From Pseudomonas sp. WJP1 (lineage in GTDB: Bacteria; Pseudomonadota; Gammaproteobacteria; Pseudomonadales; Pseudomonadaceae), in the NCBI RefSeq assembly GCF_028471945.1, contig NZ_CP110128.1, positions 4,700,501 to 4,764,500 on the forward strand: a stretch of DNA of 64,000 nt. Reading direction: 5' to 3'. The position numbers and the translations under genes are program-made. The notes under the pieces were generated by a model, which was not told the DNA's origin, searched no databases, and worked only from the letters and a program-made list of their open reading frames with translations. This document shows positions 28,535-38,174 of this stretch, piece by piece. Position 1 is the stretch's first letter, and each line of letters begins with the position of its first letter.

Positions 28535-29803
28535 ATGTTCAGCACCCTTTTTAGCAAGCAGGACCAGATCAAAGGCTACGACGACGCACTGCTGGCAGCG
28601 ATGAACGCCGAGGACGCACGGCAGGAACACCACATCGAGCTGATCGCTTCGGAGAACTACACCAGCCAACGGGTCATGGAGGCGCAAGGCAGCGGCCTGA
28701 CCAACAAGTACGCCGAAGGTTATCCGGGCAAGCGCTACTACGGCGGTTGCGAACACGTCGACGTGGTCGAGCAACTGGCCATCGACCGCGCCCGGCAACT
28801 GTTCGGCGCCGACTACGCCAACGTCCAGCCGCACTCCGGCAGCCAGGCCAACGCGGCGGTGTACCTGGCGTTGCTGCAGGCTGGCGACACCGTGCTGGGC
28901 ATGAGCCTGGCCCATGGCGGTCACTTGACCCACGGGGCCAAGGTGAGTTTTTCCGGCAAGCTCTACAATGCCGTGCAATACGGTATCGACACCGCGACCG
29001 GGTTGATCGACTACGACGAAGTCGAACGCCTGGCCGTCGAGCACCAGCCGAAAATGATCATCGCCGGCTTCTCCGCCTACTCCAAGACCCTGGACTTCCC
29101 GCGTTTCCGTGAAATCGCCGACAAGGTCGGTGCCTGGCTGTTCGTCGACATGGCCCACGTCGCCGGGCTGGTGGCCACAGGTCTGTACCCGAACCCGCTG
29201 CCCTACGCCGACGTGGTCACCACCACGACCCACAAGACCCTGCGCGGTCCGCGCGGTGGCCTGATCCTGGCCAGGGCCAATCCGGAGCTGGAGAAAAAGC
29301 TCAACGCCGCCGTATTCCCCGGCGGCCAGGGCGGCCCGCTGATGCATGTGATCGCCGCCAAGGCCGTGTGCTTCAAGGAAGCACTGGAGCCGGCGTTCAA
29401 GACTTACCAGGCGCAAGTGATCCGCAACGCCCAGGCGATGGCGCAGGTCTTTATCGAACGCGGCTATGACGTGGTGTCCGGTGGCACCGACAACCACCTG
29501 TTCCTGGTCAGCCTGATCCGCCAGGGCCTGACCGGCAAAGACGCCGACGCCGCCCTGGGCCGTGCCGGTATCACCGTGAACAAAAACGCCGTGCCCAACG
29601 ACCCGCAGTCGCCGTTCGTGACCTCAGGCCTGCGCATCGGTACGCCGGCGATCACCAGTCGCGGGTTCAAGGAAGCCCAGAGCATCGAGCTGGCAGGCTG
29701 GATCTGCGACATCCTCGATCATCTCGGCGATGCCGATGTGGAGGCTGAGGTCGCCCGCCAGGCTGCCGCTCTGTGTGCGGATTTCCCGGTCTATCGCGAC
29801 TGA
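28535..29803 (+). CDS. glyA: Serine hydroxymethyltransferase
   Basis: The 422-residue protein has [20 protein letters not shown] near the N terminus and the pyridoxal-phosphate Lys234 in [14 protein letters not shown]. It interconverts glycine and serine with the methylene-tetrahydrofolate made by glycine cleavage. An AGAGGA site precedes the ATG. It is flanked by REP-like pairs on both sides, so the operon is interrupted twice by repeats. In P. aeruginosa sdaA and gcvT follow at this point; here lipA follows instead. Confidence 0.95.
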   Translation: MFSTLFSKQDQIKGYDDALLAAMNAEDARQEHHIELIASENYTSQRVMEAQGSGLTNKYAEGYPGKRYYGGCEHVDVVEQLAIDRARQLFGADYANVQPHSGSQANAAVYLALLQAGDTVLGMSLAHGGHLTHGAKVSFSGKLYNAVQYGIDTATGLIDYDEVERLAVEHQPKMIIAGFSAYSKTLDFPRFREIADKVGAWLFVDMAHVAGLVATGLYPNPLPYADVVTTTTHKTLRGPRGGLILARANPELEKKLNAAVFPGGQGGPLMHVIAAKAVCFKEALEPAFKTYQAQVIRNAQAMAQVFIERGYDVVSGGTDNHLFLVSLIRQGLTGKDADAALGRAGITVNKNAVPNDPQSPFVTSGLRIGTPAITSRGFKEAQSIELAGWICDILDHLGDADVEAEVARQAAALCADFPVYRD

Positions 29804-29818
29804 TCGCACCCACCCCCC

Positions 29819-29921
29819 CTGTAGGAGCGAGCCTGCTCGCGATGGTCGTTAACGATAACGCGGGCTTCCTGATGAACACGCGTCAGCTTCACGTCCATCG
29901 CGAGCAGGCTCGCTCCTACAG
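29819..29921. repeat. REP-like inverted pair (REPIN) between glyA and lipA
   Basis: Perfect inverted arms CTGTAGGAGCGAGCCTGCTC and partner flank a centre GATGGTCGTTAACGATAACG, almost identical to the pair at 28390. It sits where sdaA and gcvT would be expected. Confidence 0.85.
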
Positions 29922-29956
29922 GTCCGGTTCTTGTCTGACAGACTTTGGGAACACCT

Positions 29957-30913
29957 ATGAATACAGTGCAAGTCGGCACCAAACTGCGCGGCGCGGAAAA
30001 GGTTGCGCGGATTCCAGTGAAAATCATTCCCACCGAGGAATTCCCGCGCAAACCCGACTGGATCCGGGTACGCATGCCGACCTCCCCCGAGGTCGACCGG
30101 ATCAAGCAATTGCTGCGCAAACACAAGCTGCACAGCGTCTGCGAGGAAGCCTCGTGCCCGAACCTGGGCGAGTGTTTTTCCGGGGGTACCGCCACCTTCA
30201 TGATCATGGGTGACATCTGCACCCGTCGCTGCCCGTTCTGCGATGTCGGCCACGGACGGCCGAAACCGCTGGACGTGGATGAACCGCGCAACCTCGCCGT
30301 GGCCATCGCCGAACTGCGCCTCAAATACGTGGTGATCACCTCGGTGGACCGCGACGACTTGCGCGACGGTGGCGCCCAACACTTCGTCGACTGCCTGCGC
30401 GAGATCCGCAAGCTGTCGCCTGGCATTCAACTGGAAACCCTGGTGCCGGACTACCGTGGCCGGATGGACGTCGCCCTGGCGATCACCGCCCTTGAGCCGC
30501 CCGATGTGTTCAACCACAACCTGGAAACCGTCCCGCGCCTGTACAAGGCCGCGCGGCCAGGCTCGGATTTCGAGTGGTCGCTGGATCTGCTGCAGAAGTT
30601 CAAGCAACGGGTGCCGCAGGTGCCAACCAAGTCCGGGCTGATGCTGGGCCTCGGCGAAACTGACGAGGAAGTCATCGAAGTCATGCAGCGCATGCGCGAG
30701 CACGATATCGACATGCTCACCTTGGGCCAATACCTGCAACCGTCGCGCAGTCACCTGCCGGTCCAGCGTTTCGTGCACCCGGACGTGTTTGCCTGGTTCG
30801 CCGAGGAAGGCGCGCGCATGGGCTTCAAGAACGTGGCGTCGGGACCACTGGTGCGCTCGTCCTATCACGCCGATCAACAACTTCATGGAGGTGCCGCCGG
30901 TTTCAAGCCATGA
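29957..30913 (+). CDS. lipA: Lipoyl synthase (radical SAM)
   Basis: The 318-residue protein has both iron-sulfur clusters of the family: the auxiliary one with Cys62, Cys67 and Cys73 ([12 protein letters not shown]) and the radical-SAM CxxxCxxC with Cys88, Cys92 and Cys95 (CTRRCPFC). It inserts sulfur into octanoylated H protein and other lipoyl domains. No lipB is adjacent, and the position behind the glycine cleavage genes suggests a dedicated copy for GcvH. The start is the ATG at 29957; a TTG four codons earlier is less likely. Confidence 0.92.
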   Translation: MNTVQVGTKLRGAEKVARIPVKIIPTEEFPRKPDWIRVRMPTSPEVDRIKQLLRKHKLHSVCEEASCPNLGECFSGGTATFMIMGDICTRRCPFCDVGHGRPKPLDVDEPRNLAVAIAELRLKYVVITSVDRDDLRDGGAQHFVDCLREIRKLSPGIQLETLVPDYRGRMDVALAITALEPPDVFNHNLETVPRLYKAARPGSDFEWSLDLLQKFKQRVPQVPTKSGLMLGLGETDEEVIEVMQRMREHDIDMLTLGQYLQPSRSHLPVQRFVHPDVFAWFAEEGARMGFKNVASGPLVRSSYHADQQLHGGAAGFKP

Positions 30914-30951
30914 TGAAGTGACTTGTCATGCCATTGTGGAGGCCCGGCCCG

Positions 30952-31713
30952 ATGCCATTTGTCGTTCGAACATTGCTCCCGATCCTGAGTCTCGCCTTGT
31001 CGGGCGTCGTCGCTGCCGAGCCCAGGCCCGGGCACATGGTGTATCTACGCACGATCGACCCGGGTATCGAGCAGGACATTCGCTATGCCAGCGCCCACAA
31101 CTTCACCGGGCATCCCCTCGAGGGCTACGAAGCGCCCGAGTGCCTGTTGTCGCAGGAGGCCGCCAAAGCCCTGTCCCGGGTACAAACGGCACTGCAGGCG
31201 CAAGGCTACGGCTTGAAGGTATTTGATTGCTATCGCCCCAGCCGCGCGGTCGCGGACATGGGGCGCTTCGCCACGGAGCCGGGCGACCCACGCAAGGCAG
31301 AATTCTATCCCCGGGTGGACAAGCAGGACTTCTGGCGCCTGGGCTATGTGGCGCGGGTATCCAATCACTCCAAAGGCGGCACCGTCGACCTGAGCATGAC
31401 AGGCCCGGGCGCCCTGCCCGCCGATACCTGGACGCCCTCAGCCACGCCCGTCGACTGCACGGCGCCTTATGGTCAGCGTTGGCACGACGGCGCCGTCGAC
31501 ATGGGCACCGGTTTTGATTGCTTCGACGAGCGCGCCCATTCCGATTCGACGTCGATCACGGCGACGGCCATGGACAATCGCCAACGACTGACCCGCGCCA
31601 TGGAGCAGGAGGGATTCACCGGTTACTCCGCCGAGTGGTGGCACTTCACTTACACCCGGGATGCGACGTTGAACAGCGTCATGAACTTCCCCATCACCCC
31701 GCTGGCGCCATGA
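30952..31713 (+). CDS. Exported D-Ala-D-Ala dipeptidase, VanX/DdpX family
   Basis: The 253-residue protein has a signal peptide (residues 1-22) and the zinc-site motifs of the family: SNHSKGGTVDLS (His, Asp) and SAEWWHF (catalytic Glu, His ligand). It would cleave D-alanyl-D-alanine in the periplasm during wall turnover. The start ATG at 30952 follows GGAGG at good spacing; another ATG 8 codons earlier lacks one. It overlaps the L,D-transpeptidase gene by ATGA. It follows lipA by 38 bases but is probably functionally unrelated to it. Confidence 0.88.
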   Translation: MPFVVRTLLPILSLALSGVVAAEPRPGHMVYLRTIDPGIEQDIRYASAHNFTGHPLEGYEAPECLLSQEAAKALSRVQTALQAQGYGLKVFDCYRPSRAVADMGRFATEPGDPRKAEFYPRVDKQDFWRLGYVARVSNHSKGGTVDLSMTGPGALPADTWTPSATPVDCTAPYGQRWHDGAVDMGTGFDCFDERAHSDSTSITATAMDNRQRLTRAMEQEGFTGYSAEWWHFTYTRDATLNSVMNFPITPLAP

Positions 31714-32432
31714 ACAGGCTTGGCAGAATCTGCACGCTGCTGATCCTGCTGCTGCCCTGTGCCGCGATGGCCCAAGGGCTCGAAGCAAGTGGCCAGTTGA
31801 TCGTGGTCACCAGCAAGCACTGGGATGACATCCAGGGCAGCGCCCAACGTTATGAACGGCACGGAGATAGCTTCCAGAAAGTCGAAGCGCCCTTTGCCGT
31901 CGTGCTGGGAAAAAACGGCATGGGCTGGGGCAAGGGACTGCTCGACACTCGGCCACTTGAGGGGCCGGTGAAACAGGAAGGTGATGGAAAGGCGCCAGCC
32001 GGGATGTTCAAGCTGGGCAGCGCATTTGGCTACGACGCCTCAGCTGAAACGCGCCTGCCCTATCTCGCGTTGACCCCGACCATCGAATGCGTGGATGACA
32101 GCCAGTCCACGCGCTACAACGAACTGGTCGACGGCGCCACGATTGCCAGGGACTGGAACAGCTCCGAACGCATGCGCCGCCCTGATGACTTGTATCGCCA
32201 GGGCATTGTCATCGAGCACAACACCCCGGCATCCCCCGCCGCCGGCTCCTGCATTTTCTTCCACATCTGGCGTGGCCCCACGACACCAACACGGGGCTGC
32301 ACGGCGATGAGCCCTACGGATATCGCTCGCCTGTTCAGTTGGCTGGACCCGCGCCAGTCCCCGCTGCTGGTGCAATTACCCGAGGCGCAATACGAACAGT
32401 TGCGCGAACGCTGGAAGCTTCCTGAACGTTGA
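31710..32432 (+). CDS. Exported L,D-transpeptidase-like protein
   Basis: The 240-residue protein has a signal peptide (residues 1-22, ending AMA) and a YkuD-like catalytic stretch with His in FFHIWRG and Cys in PTRGCTAM. The canonical SxGC is TRGC here, so it belongs to a divergent branch. It likely cross-links or edits peptidoglycan stem peptides. It is translationally coupled to the dipeptidase gene. Its last 98 bases overlap the end of the convergent sterol-desaturase-family gene. Confidence 0.8.
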   Translation: MNRLGRICTLLILLLPCAAMAQGLEASGQLIVVTSKHWDDIQGSAQRYERHGDSFQKVEAPFAVVLGKNGMGWGKGLLDTRPLEGPVKQEGDGKAPAGMFKLGSAFGYDASAETRLPYLALTPTIECVDDSQSTRYNELVDGATIARDWNSSERMRRPDDLYRQGIVIEHNTPASPAAGSCIFFHIWRGPTTPTRGCTAMSPTDIARLFSWLDPRQSPLLVQLPEAQYEQLRERWKLPER

Positions 32433-33465
32433 TCAAGGGTTCTTCTCCCATCGACAGGTCAGGGCGTTGAATCGGGCGCCTGGCCTGACGCAGCTTGTGG
32501 GCCGTTTCTACGAAGGGCGTGACGATCAGGCTGTGGAGCGTCAGGTAACGTTCCTGGTCGCCGGTGCCGAATTGGATAACCTCGGGTTTCGCCTGTGTGA
32601 CGTAGAGCGTGCCGAACATCCAGTCCCAGAGTGACAGGTTGACCCCGAAGTTCTTGTTGAAGTGCTGCGGCGCATCGCTGTGGTGAATCTGGTGCTGGGC
32701 CGGGCTGTTCAACACATGCTCGACCACCGGCCCGAAGGACAGCCAGACATGGCTGTGGCGCAGGTTGGCCGCCAGGGCGTTGAGGATGAACACGATGTAG
32801 GTCACGCCGAACAGCGTGTAGCGGCTGATCTCCCCGCCGCAGGCGTACCAGAAGAGGCCGGCAAAGGCGCTGATGAACACGAGGTCGATCAGCCGCTCGA
32901 CCACTTTCTCGAGAAAATGCACCCGGCTCGCCGTCACCGGGACCAGCACCGTCGCCGAATGATGGACTTTGTGGAACGCCCACAGGTAACGCGAATGGTA
33001 AGCGCGGTGGGCCCAGTAATGGATGAAGTCCTGCAGCAGAAACACGCCCAGGCCATAGAGCAAGGACAGGGCCAGGTGCTCCTCGACCTGCACCCGTGCG
33101 CCCCACAGGTGAGTGAAAAAACGCACGTAGTCCCCGGAGCGCAACACATACGGGTCCACCAGCCCAACGATGGGCACCACCAGCACGACTTTCAGAATGC
33201 CGCGCACGAAGTAATAGCGGTAATCGAGCAGCGCCGAGGGATGAAAATGCACGCGGTTGCCGCCGATGAACTGCCAGAAGCTATGCGCGTCCGTCAGCCC
33301 ACGGGATTGGCGCCAGCGGAACAAGCCGTAAGCCACGACGTAGGAGGTGAACAGAAAGGCCACGCAGAGACGGCCATTCAGGTCGAAGAGCCCCAGGAAC
33401 TGATCGCTGACAGGCGCAATCACCCACCTGTACAGGTACTGGTCGATCGGTTCGAGAACATCCAC
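32335..33465 (-). CDS. Sterol desaturase / fatty acid hydroxylase family membrane protein
   Basis: The 376-residue protein has several membrane segments and the diiron His clusters HYWAH, HKVHH and HQIHH in the expected order (about residues 145-275). Such enzymes hydroxylate or desaturate lipids using oxygen. The start is GTG at 33465. The final 33 residues (after SMGEEPLIN) are Ala/Arg-rich, look non-homologous to the family and lie antisense to the transpeptidase gene. They may be an acquired tail from loss of an earlier stop. The substrate may be a lipid or carotenoid. Confidence 0.84.
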   Translation of the reverse strand: MDVLEPIDQYLYRWVIAPVSDQFLGLFDLNGRLCVAFLFTSYVVAYGLFRWRQSRGLTDAHSFWQFIGGNRVHFHPSALLDYRYYFVRGILKVVLVVPIVGLVDPYVLRSGDYVRFFTHLWGARVQVEEHLALSLLYGLGVFLLQDFIHYWAHRAYHSRYLWAFHKVHHSATVLVPVTASRVHFLEKVVERLIDLVFISAFAGLFWYACGGEISRYTLFGVTYIVFILNALAANLRHSHVWLSFGPVVEHVLNSPAQHQIHHSDAPQHFNKNFGVNLSLWDWMFGTLYVTQAKPEVIQFGTGDQERYLTLHSLIVTPFVETAHKLRQARRPIQRPDLSMGEEPLINVQEASSVRATVRIAPRVIAPAAGTGAGPAN

Positions 33466-33571
33466 GAAAGGCTGCCCCCTGCTGAAAGTAGAGCGTTGTG
33501 AGTCGGTTGGAAAAACGCTTGTCGCAGGAGCACGGCTTGCGGCTCCTGCAGGATATTATTGCGGATGTATC

Positions 33572-34978
33572 TTATTCAGGTCTTGAGATTTCAGCAACCG
33601 GCATAACCCCTGCCGATGTCCTGGCCAGCAGCAAATACAGGATTCCCGGCACCACCAGCCCGACGATCCAGGAAATGTCCACGCCGCCCAGTTGCGCGAC
33701 CATCGGTCCGGAATAGAAATGGGTGTCGACGAAAGGCAGCTGGATCAACACGCCGATCACGTACACGCTGATCCCCTGCAGGTTCCAGCGGCCATAGCGC
33801 CCTGCCGGGTCGGACAACGCCGGGATGTCATAACGCTCCTTGTTGATGAAGTAGTAGTCCACCAGGTTGATCGCGCTCCAGGGGGTGAAGAACGTCAGCA
33901 GGAACAGGATGAAGTACTTGAACGAGTTGAGGAACGAGTGCTGGCCCAGCAATGCAAGGGTGGTGGACGCCGCGACAATCACCAGCACGAACAGCATGCG
34001 CTGGCCGGCGGTGATTTGCAGGCGACCGCGAAAGCCGCTGATGATAGTGGCCACGCACATGAAGCTGCCATAGGCATTGAGGGTCGACACTGTGACCTTG
34101 CCGAACACCACGCTCAGGTACAGCAAGGACGCCACCACCCCGGTACTGCCCAGCCCGACGATGGTCGCCACTTCATGCCCGCGAAAGTTCGCCCCCGCCA
34201 ACGCTGCGGCAAACACGCCCAGCACCATCGACGCCTGGGCGCCCAGCACTGTGCCGAGGCCGACGGCGGTGAAGGTTTTCCAGGAGGAGGTCGTGCTCGG
34301 CAAGTAGCGCGAATAGTCCGCCACGTACGGGCCAAAGGCGATCTGCCAGGAAGCCGCAAGCGACACCGCCAGCAGGAAGGTGCTCCAGCTGAAGTGGCGG
34401 TTTTCCAGTAACAGGCCGATGTCGTTGAGGCTCATCAAGCGCGCGAACAGATAGACGAACGCGATCACGCCCAGCACGCTGGCCACCCGCCCGACCAGGT
34501 GGATCACCCGGTAACCGAACATCGTCAGCAGCGCGATGCACGCGGCGAAAATCAGGATGCCCGTGCTGTCGCTGACACTGATCAACTGGGCAATCGCCTG
34601 CCCCGACAACACCGCACCGGTGGCGCTGAAGCCCAGGTACATCAGGCACACCAGCACAATCGGGATCGCCGCGCCGTAGACCCCGAACTGCACGCGGCTG
34701 GAGATCATCTGCGGCAAGCCGAGCTTCGGCCCTTGGGCAGCATGCAGCGCCACCACGGCCCCGCCCAGTACCTGGCCGATCAGCAGGCCGATGAGTGACC
34801 AGAACACGTCACCGCCCAACACCACGGCCAACGCCCCGGTGACGATCGCAGTGATCTGCAGGTTGGCGCCGAGCCACAGGGTGAACTGGCTGTACAGGCT
34901 GCCATGGCGCTCGGCCTCGGGGATGTAATCGATCGAACGGGTTTCGATCAGGGGACTTCGTTGCTGACTATCGGTCAT
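33572..34978 (-). CDS. NCS1-family transporter, cytosine-permease (CodB-like) branch
   Basis: The 468-residue protein has about twelve membrane segments with ETRSIDYIPEAERHGSLYSQ at the N terminus, AAQGPKLGLPQMISSRVQFG near 90 and YVADYSRYLPSTTS near 230. It is a more distant paralogue of the NCS1 proteins at 17745 and 39826. It probably imports a pyrimidine- or amide-like nitrogen source by cation symport. The next gene upstream on the same strand encodes an exported amidohydrolase, with a REP-like pair between, so a functional link is possible but not shown. Confidence 0.86.
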   Translation of the reverse strand: MTDSQQRSPLIETRSIDYIPEAERHGSLYSQFTLWLGANLQITAIVTGALAVVLGGDVFWSLIGLLIGQVLGGAVVALHAAQGPKLGLPQMISSRVQFGVYGAAIPIVLVCLMYLGFSATGAVLSGQAIAQLISVSDSTGILIFAACIALLTMFGYRVIHLVGRVASVLGVIAFVYLFARLMSLNDIGLLLENRHFSWSTFLLAVSLAASWQIAFGPYVADYSRYLPSTTSSWKTFTAVGLGTVLGAQASMVLGVFAAALAGANFRGHEVATIVGLGSTGVVASLLYLSVVFGKVTVSTLNAYGSFMCVATIISGFRGRLQITAGQRMLFVLVIVAASTTLALLGQHSFLNSFKYFILFLLTFFTPWSAINLVDYYFINKERYDIPALSDPAGRYGRWNLQGISVYVIGVLIQLPFVDTHFYSGPMVAQLGGVDISWIVGLVVPGILYLLLARTSAGVMPVAEISRPE

Positions 34979-35019
34979 TATTGTTGTTCTCTTCGAAAGT
35001 AAAAGGCATCACACAAATC

Positions 35020-35111
35020 CTGTAGGAGTGAGCCTGCTCGCGATAGCGGTGTGTCAGCTTGCATCAGTATTGAATGTGCCACCGCCATCGCGAGCAGGCT
35101 CGCTCCTACAG
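35020..35111. repeat. REP-like inverted pair (REPIN)
   Basis: CTGTAGGAGTGAGCCTGCTC and GAGCAGGCTCGCTCCTACAG form inverted arms with one mismatch around a centre beginning GATAGCGGTGTGTCAG. It separates the NCS1 and amidohydrolase genes. Confidence 0.82.
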
Positions 35112-35121
35112 GGGGATACGT

Positions 35122-36978
35122 TTAGCTGGCAGGTTCGGCAGCAGCCACCTGCCCCACAAACGGCGCCTTGGCCCACACCACCTTGCCGCCCACCAGTGTC
35201 AGCAACACCTGATTGCGCCCCAATTCGTCCTCAGGTACCTGCATGAAGTTCTTGTCCAGCACGATCAGGTCGGCAAACTTGCCCACCTCGACCGATCCAG
35301 TCACCTTTTCCAGCCTCAGCTGCTCGGCAGCATTCAGCGTGATGGTGCGCAGCACCTCGGCACGGGACAACGCCGGGTCGCCATTGAGCCTGCCCGCGTA
35401 TTTGGGGCCGTAGCTGTGCGGGTTCTGTGGATCGCCCGCGCGGGTGACACCGATCTTCAACGCGAGAAACTCGTCGAGCGGGTCGACCGGCCAGTCGCTG
35501 CCATACGCCACCCGGCCGCCGGCACGGGTGATGCTGCCCGACGGTTCCATGCGGGAGAACCGTTCGGCACCCAGATGATCGCTGGTCCCATCCACCGTGG
35601 ACGGTGCCTGCTGCGCCCACTGGAACGACATGTTGGCGGTCACGTCCAACGCCTTGAAGCGCCCGTAATCGGCGGGGTCCACCGATTCGGCGTGGGTGAT
35701 GGCCGGGCGGAATGGATGGCCGGGCAATTGCTGGCGCACGTATTCGATGCCATTGAGCGAGTCGCGTACCGCGCGGTCGCCGGTGGCGTGCAGGTGCGGG
35801 TCGAGACCGGCCTGAACGGCTTTGAGCAGCAGCGGATTGAGTACCTGCGGCGAGAAATACAGTTCGCCACGGTTTTTGCCTGGGGTCCATTTCGGCGCAT
35901 GCTCGGTGCCGGCGTTATGCAGATACGGCGTCAACATCGCCCCGGTGTCGGCCGGCGCATTGATGATGCCGTCCATGAACAACTTGACGTGACGCATGCT
36001 CACACCCGGCGCGACCTTGGTTTCGCCCTGGTCGTAGGTGCTGGCCAGGGCCTTGGCCTCGGCGATGGTTTTATCCGGGTCTGCAGTGGCGGCGGCCGGG
36101 TCAAGCTTGATTGCCAGCAAGGCCCGGGCGGTCAGTTCGCCGGACTGCGCGAGGGTGGTGAACGCCTTGGCGTTCTCCGGTCCCGACATTGCATCGAAGA
36201 AACTGGTGATGCCTTGCTGGCGCATTGCGTCGAGCGCGGTGCGGCTCTGGATCAGCTTCTCGGCATCGGTAGCGGGCGGCACCACGGCGGCCATGGCATC
36301 CGCCGCGCCGTCCTCGCAGATACCGGTCGGGTTGCCGGCACTGTCGCGCACGTATTTGCCATCGCCGGGGTTGGCCGTGCGCTTGTCGATGCCCGCCACC
36401 GCGAGGCCGCGGGAGTTGAGCAGCACAGTGTGGAAGTCGGTGGAGCGTACCTGGATCGGGCGCTGGGTCTTGAGCGCATCGAGGGTCGATTTGTCGGCAT
36501 CGCCGTCCAGGCCGGTCATGCCCATGCGATCCCAACTGCCGACTTCGAGCCAGACGTCGGGGCCCTTGTCCTTGTCCGCGTCCAGACAGGCCTGGATGGA
36601 TTCCTGGAACACCTTGCGGGTCATCGTCTGGTACTTCAGGTCGCACAACGTCATGGCGCGACCGCCGTCCCCCGGATGCATGTGCGCATCGATGAAGCCC
36701 GGCATCAGCATGCGCCCTGCCAGATCGATCAGTTGCGTCTGGGTGCCAATGTAAGAAGCCGCGCCGTCATCGCTGCCGACGTACACTATCTTCCCGTCCT
36801 TGACGGCGACCGCTTGTTGCACCGAATCCTGGCCGTCGACGGTGTATACGTAACCGTTGCGCATGACCATGTCGGCGCCGGTTGAACCTTGTGTCTGGCA
36901 CCCCACCAGCGCCACGCAGGACACGGCCGTTGCGCCGGCCACGGCGATAAATAGCCTGGACAATTTCAATTGCCTCAC
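35122..36978 (-). CDS. Exported amidohydrolase, YtcJ-like lipoprotein
   Basis: The 618-residue protein has a lipoprotein signal with lipobox LVGC (about residue 27). The TIM-barrel amidohydrolase core has the metal motif GFIDAHMHPGDGG near residue 95, and the C-terminal composite domain includes VGKFADLIVLDKN. Such enzymes hydrolyse C-N bonds in amides or imides; the substrate is unknown. The frame opens with GTG at 36978. A TTG three codons later has better spacing from AAGGGG and may be the real start. A LuxR-type regulator gene lies 127 bases upstream. Confidence 0.84.
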   Translation of the reverse strand: MRQLKLSRLFIAVAGATAVSCVALVGCQTQGSTGADMVMRNGYVYTVDGQDSVQQAVAVKDGKIVYVGSDDGAASYIGTQTQLIDLAGRMLMPGFIDAHMHPGDGGRAMTLCDLKYQTMTRKVFQESIQACLDADKDKGPDVWLEVGSWDRMGMTGLDGDADKSTLDALKTQRPIQVRSTDFHTVLLNSRGLAVAGIDKRTANPGDGKYVRDSAGNPTGICEDGAADAMAAVVPPATDAEKLIQSRTALDAMRQQGITSFFDAMSGPENAKAFTTLAQSGELTARALLAIKLDPAAATADPDKTIAEAKALASTYDQGETKVAPGVSMRHVKLFMDGIINAPADTGAMLTPYLHNAGTEHAPKWTPGKNRGELYFSPQVLNPLLLKAVQAGLDPHLHATGDRAVRDSLNGIEYVRQQLPGHPFRPAITHAESVDPADYGRFKALDVTANMSFQWAQQAPSTVDGTSDHLGAERFSRMEPSGSITRAGGRVAYGSDWPVDPLDEFLALKIGVTRAGDPQNPHSYGPKYAGRLNGDPALSRAEVLRTITLNAAEQLRLEKVTGSVEVGKFADLIVLDKNFMQVPEDELGRNQVLLTLVGGKVVWAKAPFVGQVAAAEPAS

Positions 36979-37105
36979 CCCTTTTTATAGTTTTTGCAAG
37001 GACTCAGCCGGGCGGCCGCGCATGTCCTTGATATGCAGGGCATACCCTATAGAGCACGGCGCTCGAATGGACCTCTGCAAATGAGGAGGGGTAAGGTAAA
37101 TGTCC

Positions 37106-38110
37106 TTATGCGGGGGAACCTGGAGAGCGCAGCACCGAACCCAGCTCCACCTTGCTCTTCACCCCGAGTTGCAGGTAGCAGTTGCGCAGGTAAGTGCGCA
37201 CGGTCGCCGGGCTGAGGGCGAGGATTTTGGCAATTTCCTTGTAGGAATGGCCCGCAGCGAACAGCATCGCCACCGTCCGCTCCCGGGGCGCCAGCACTAC
37301 GCCTTGCGGCTGCGTTTCCAGCGACAAGATGACGTGCTCGGCGTTCGGGCTGAGGGTCAGTGCCGAACGCCCCAGGCGCATCACACAAGGTGCTCTGGAT
37401 AACTGCGCGATGACCTCGGCGGGCAGCGTCGAGCCGTTCCAGCCGGGCAACTCCCGTTGAATGAGCGCGCACAATCCGGCGCCGATGTAGAGCAGGTCAC
37501 CGTCGCGCCGCGCGACCCCGAAGTCGCTGGCGCCGTTACCGGTGTCGACGCGGATCATGTCCTGCACCTGAAACCGCCACAGCTGTAGCAGGTGATCGCA
37601 GAACGCCGAAAACAGACCGGCCTCAGCGTCGCTGAAGGCCGTTGCCTCAGCCCCACGGTACAGGCAAACGAAAAACATCAAGCCGCTTTCCGGCAGCTCG
37701 AAGGTGATGCACATCGGGTGGTAGAGATCATGGCGTCGAGCAAAGGCTTCGACTTCGATGTGGGGGTCGCCGAAGCCGCTAACGCGGATGACTTCGCCGG
37801 GACGGCTCAAGGTGTCATGGGAAAACCTGTCGCTGCCGGCGCTCTGTTGCCATTCGCCGGCAAACGAATCAGGCAGGTCAATGCGCCCGTGCATCCAGCT
37901 TTGCGGCGGTGCGCTGGCGACCGAGGTGGACATCTCGCCCCACCACGCCGAAGCGAATGGCACCAGTTGACGGAACGCCTGCAAGCCGTCGGCAATGAAT
38001 TCGGCGGCACCGCGTTCTCGCGCCAGACGCCCCAGCGCCAGCAGACAACGGTTGAACGCCTGCAGCGTGGTCATCGAGGTGTCGACACCGACCTGATTAA
38101 CCTCCTCCAT
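37106..38110 (-). CDS. LuxR-type transcriptional regulator
   Basis: The protein is about 334 residues from the ATG at 38110. Its C terminus is a LuxR HTH (APRERTVAMLFAAGHSYKEI then LALSPATVRTYLRNCY). The N-terminal region of about 250 residues resembles no named sensor that I recognise; it has no phosphoacceptor domain. The start is uncertain because in-frame ATGs also occur at 38074, 38152 and 38242. It lies between chaC and the amidohydrolase gene on the same strand and may control the latter. Confidence 0.78.
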   Translation of the reverse strand: MEEVNQVGVDTSMTTLQAFNRCLLALGRLARERGAAEFIADGLQAFRQLVPFASAWWGEMSTSVASAPPQSWMHGRIDLPDSFAGEWQQSAGSDRFSHDTLSRPGEVIRVSGFGDPHIEVEAFARRHDLYHPMCITFELPESGLMFFVCLYRGAEATAFSDAEAGLFSAFCDHLLQLWRFQVQDMIRVDTGNGASDFGVARRDGDLLYIGAGLCALIQRELPGWNGSTLPAEVIAQLSRAPCVMRLGRSALTLSPNAEHVILSLETQPQGVVLAPRERTVAMLFAAGHSYKEIAKILALSPATVRTYLRNCYLQLGVKSKVELGSVLRSPGSPA

Positions 38111-38174
38111 CGTGCCGATCCTGTTCGCAGCTTGGTTTGTCGCCGGGACCATGCCACAGGCGCCGCGATGGCGT

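Noticed and set aside
35074..36885. 603-codon plus-strand frame opposite the amidohydrolase gene
   Set aside because: Antisense shadow; composition is Arg/His/Gly/Val-rich, and it begins inside a REP-like pair.
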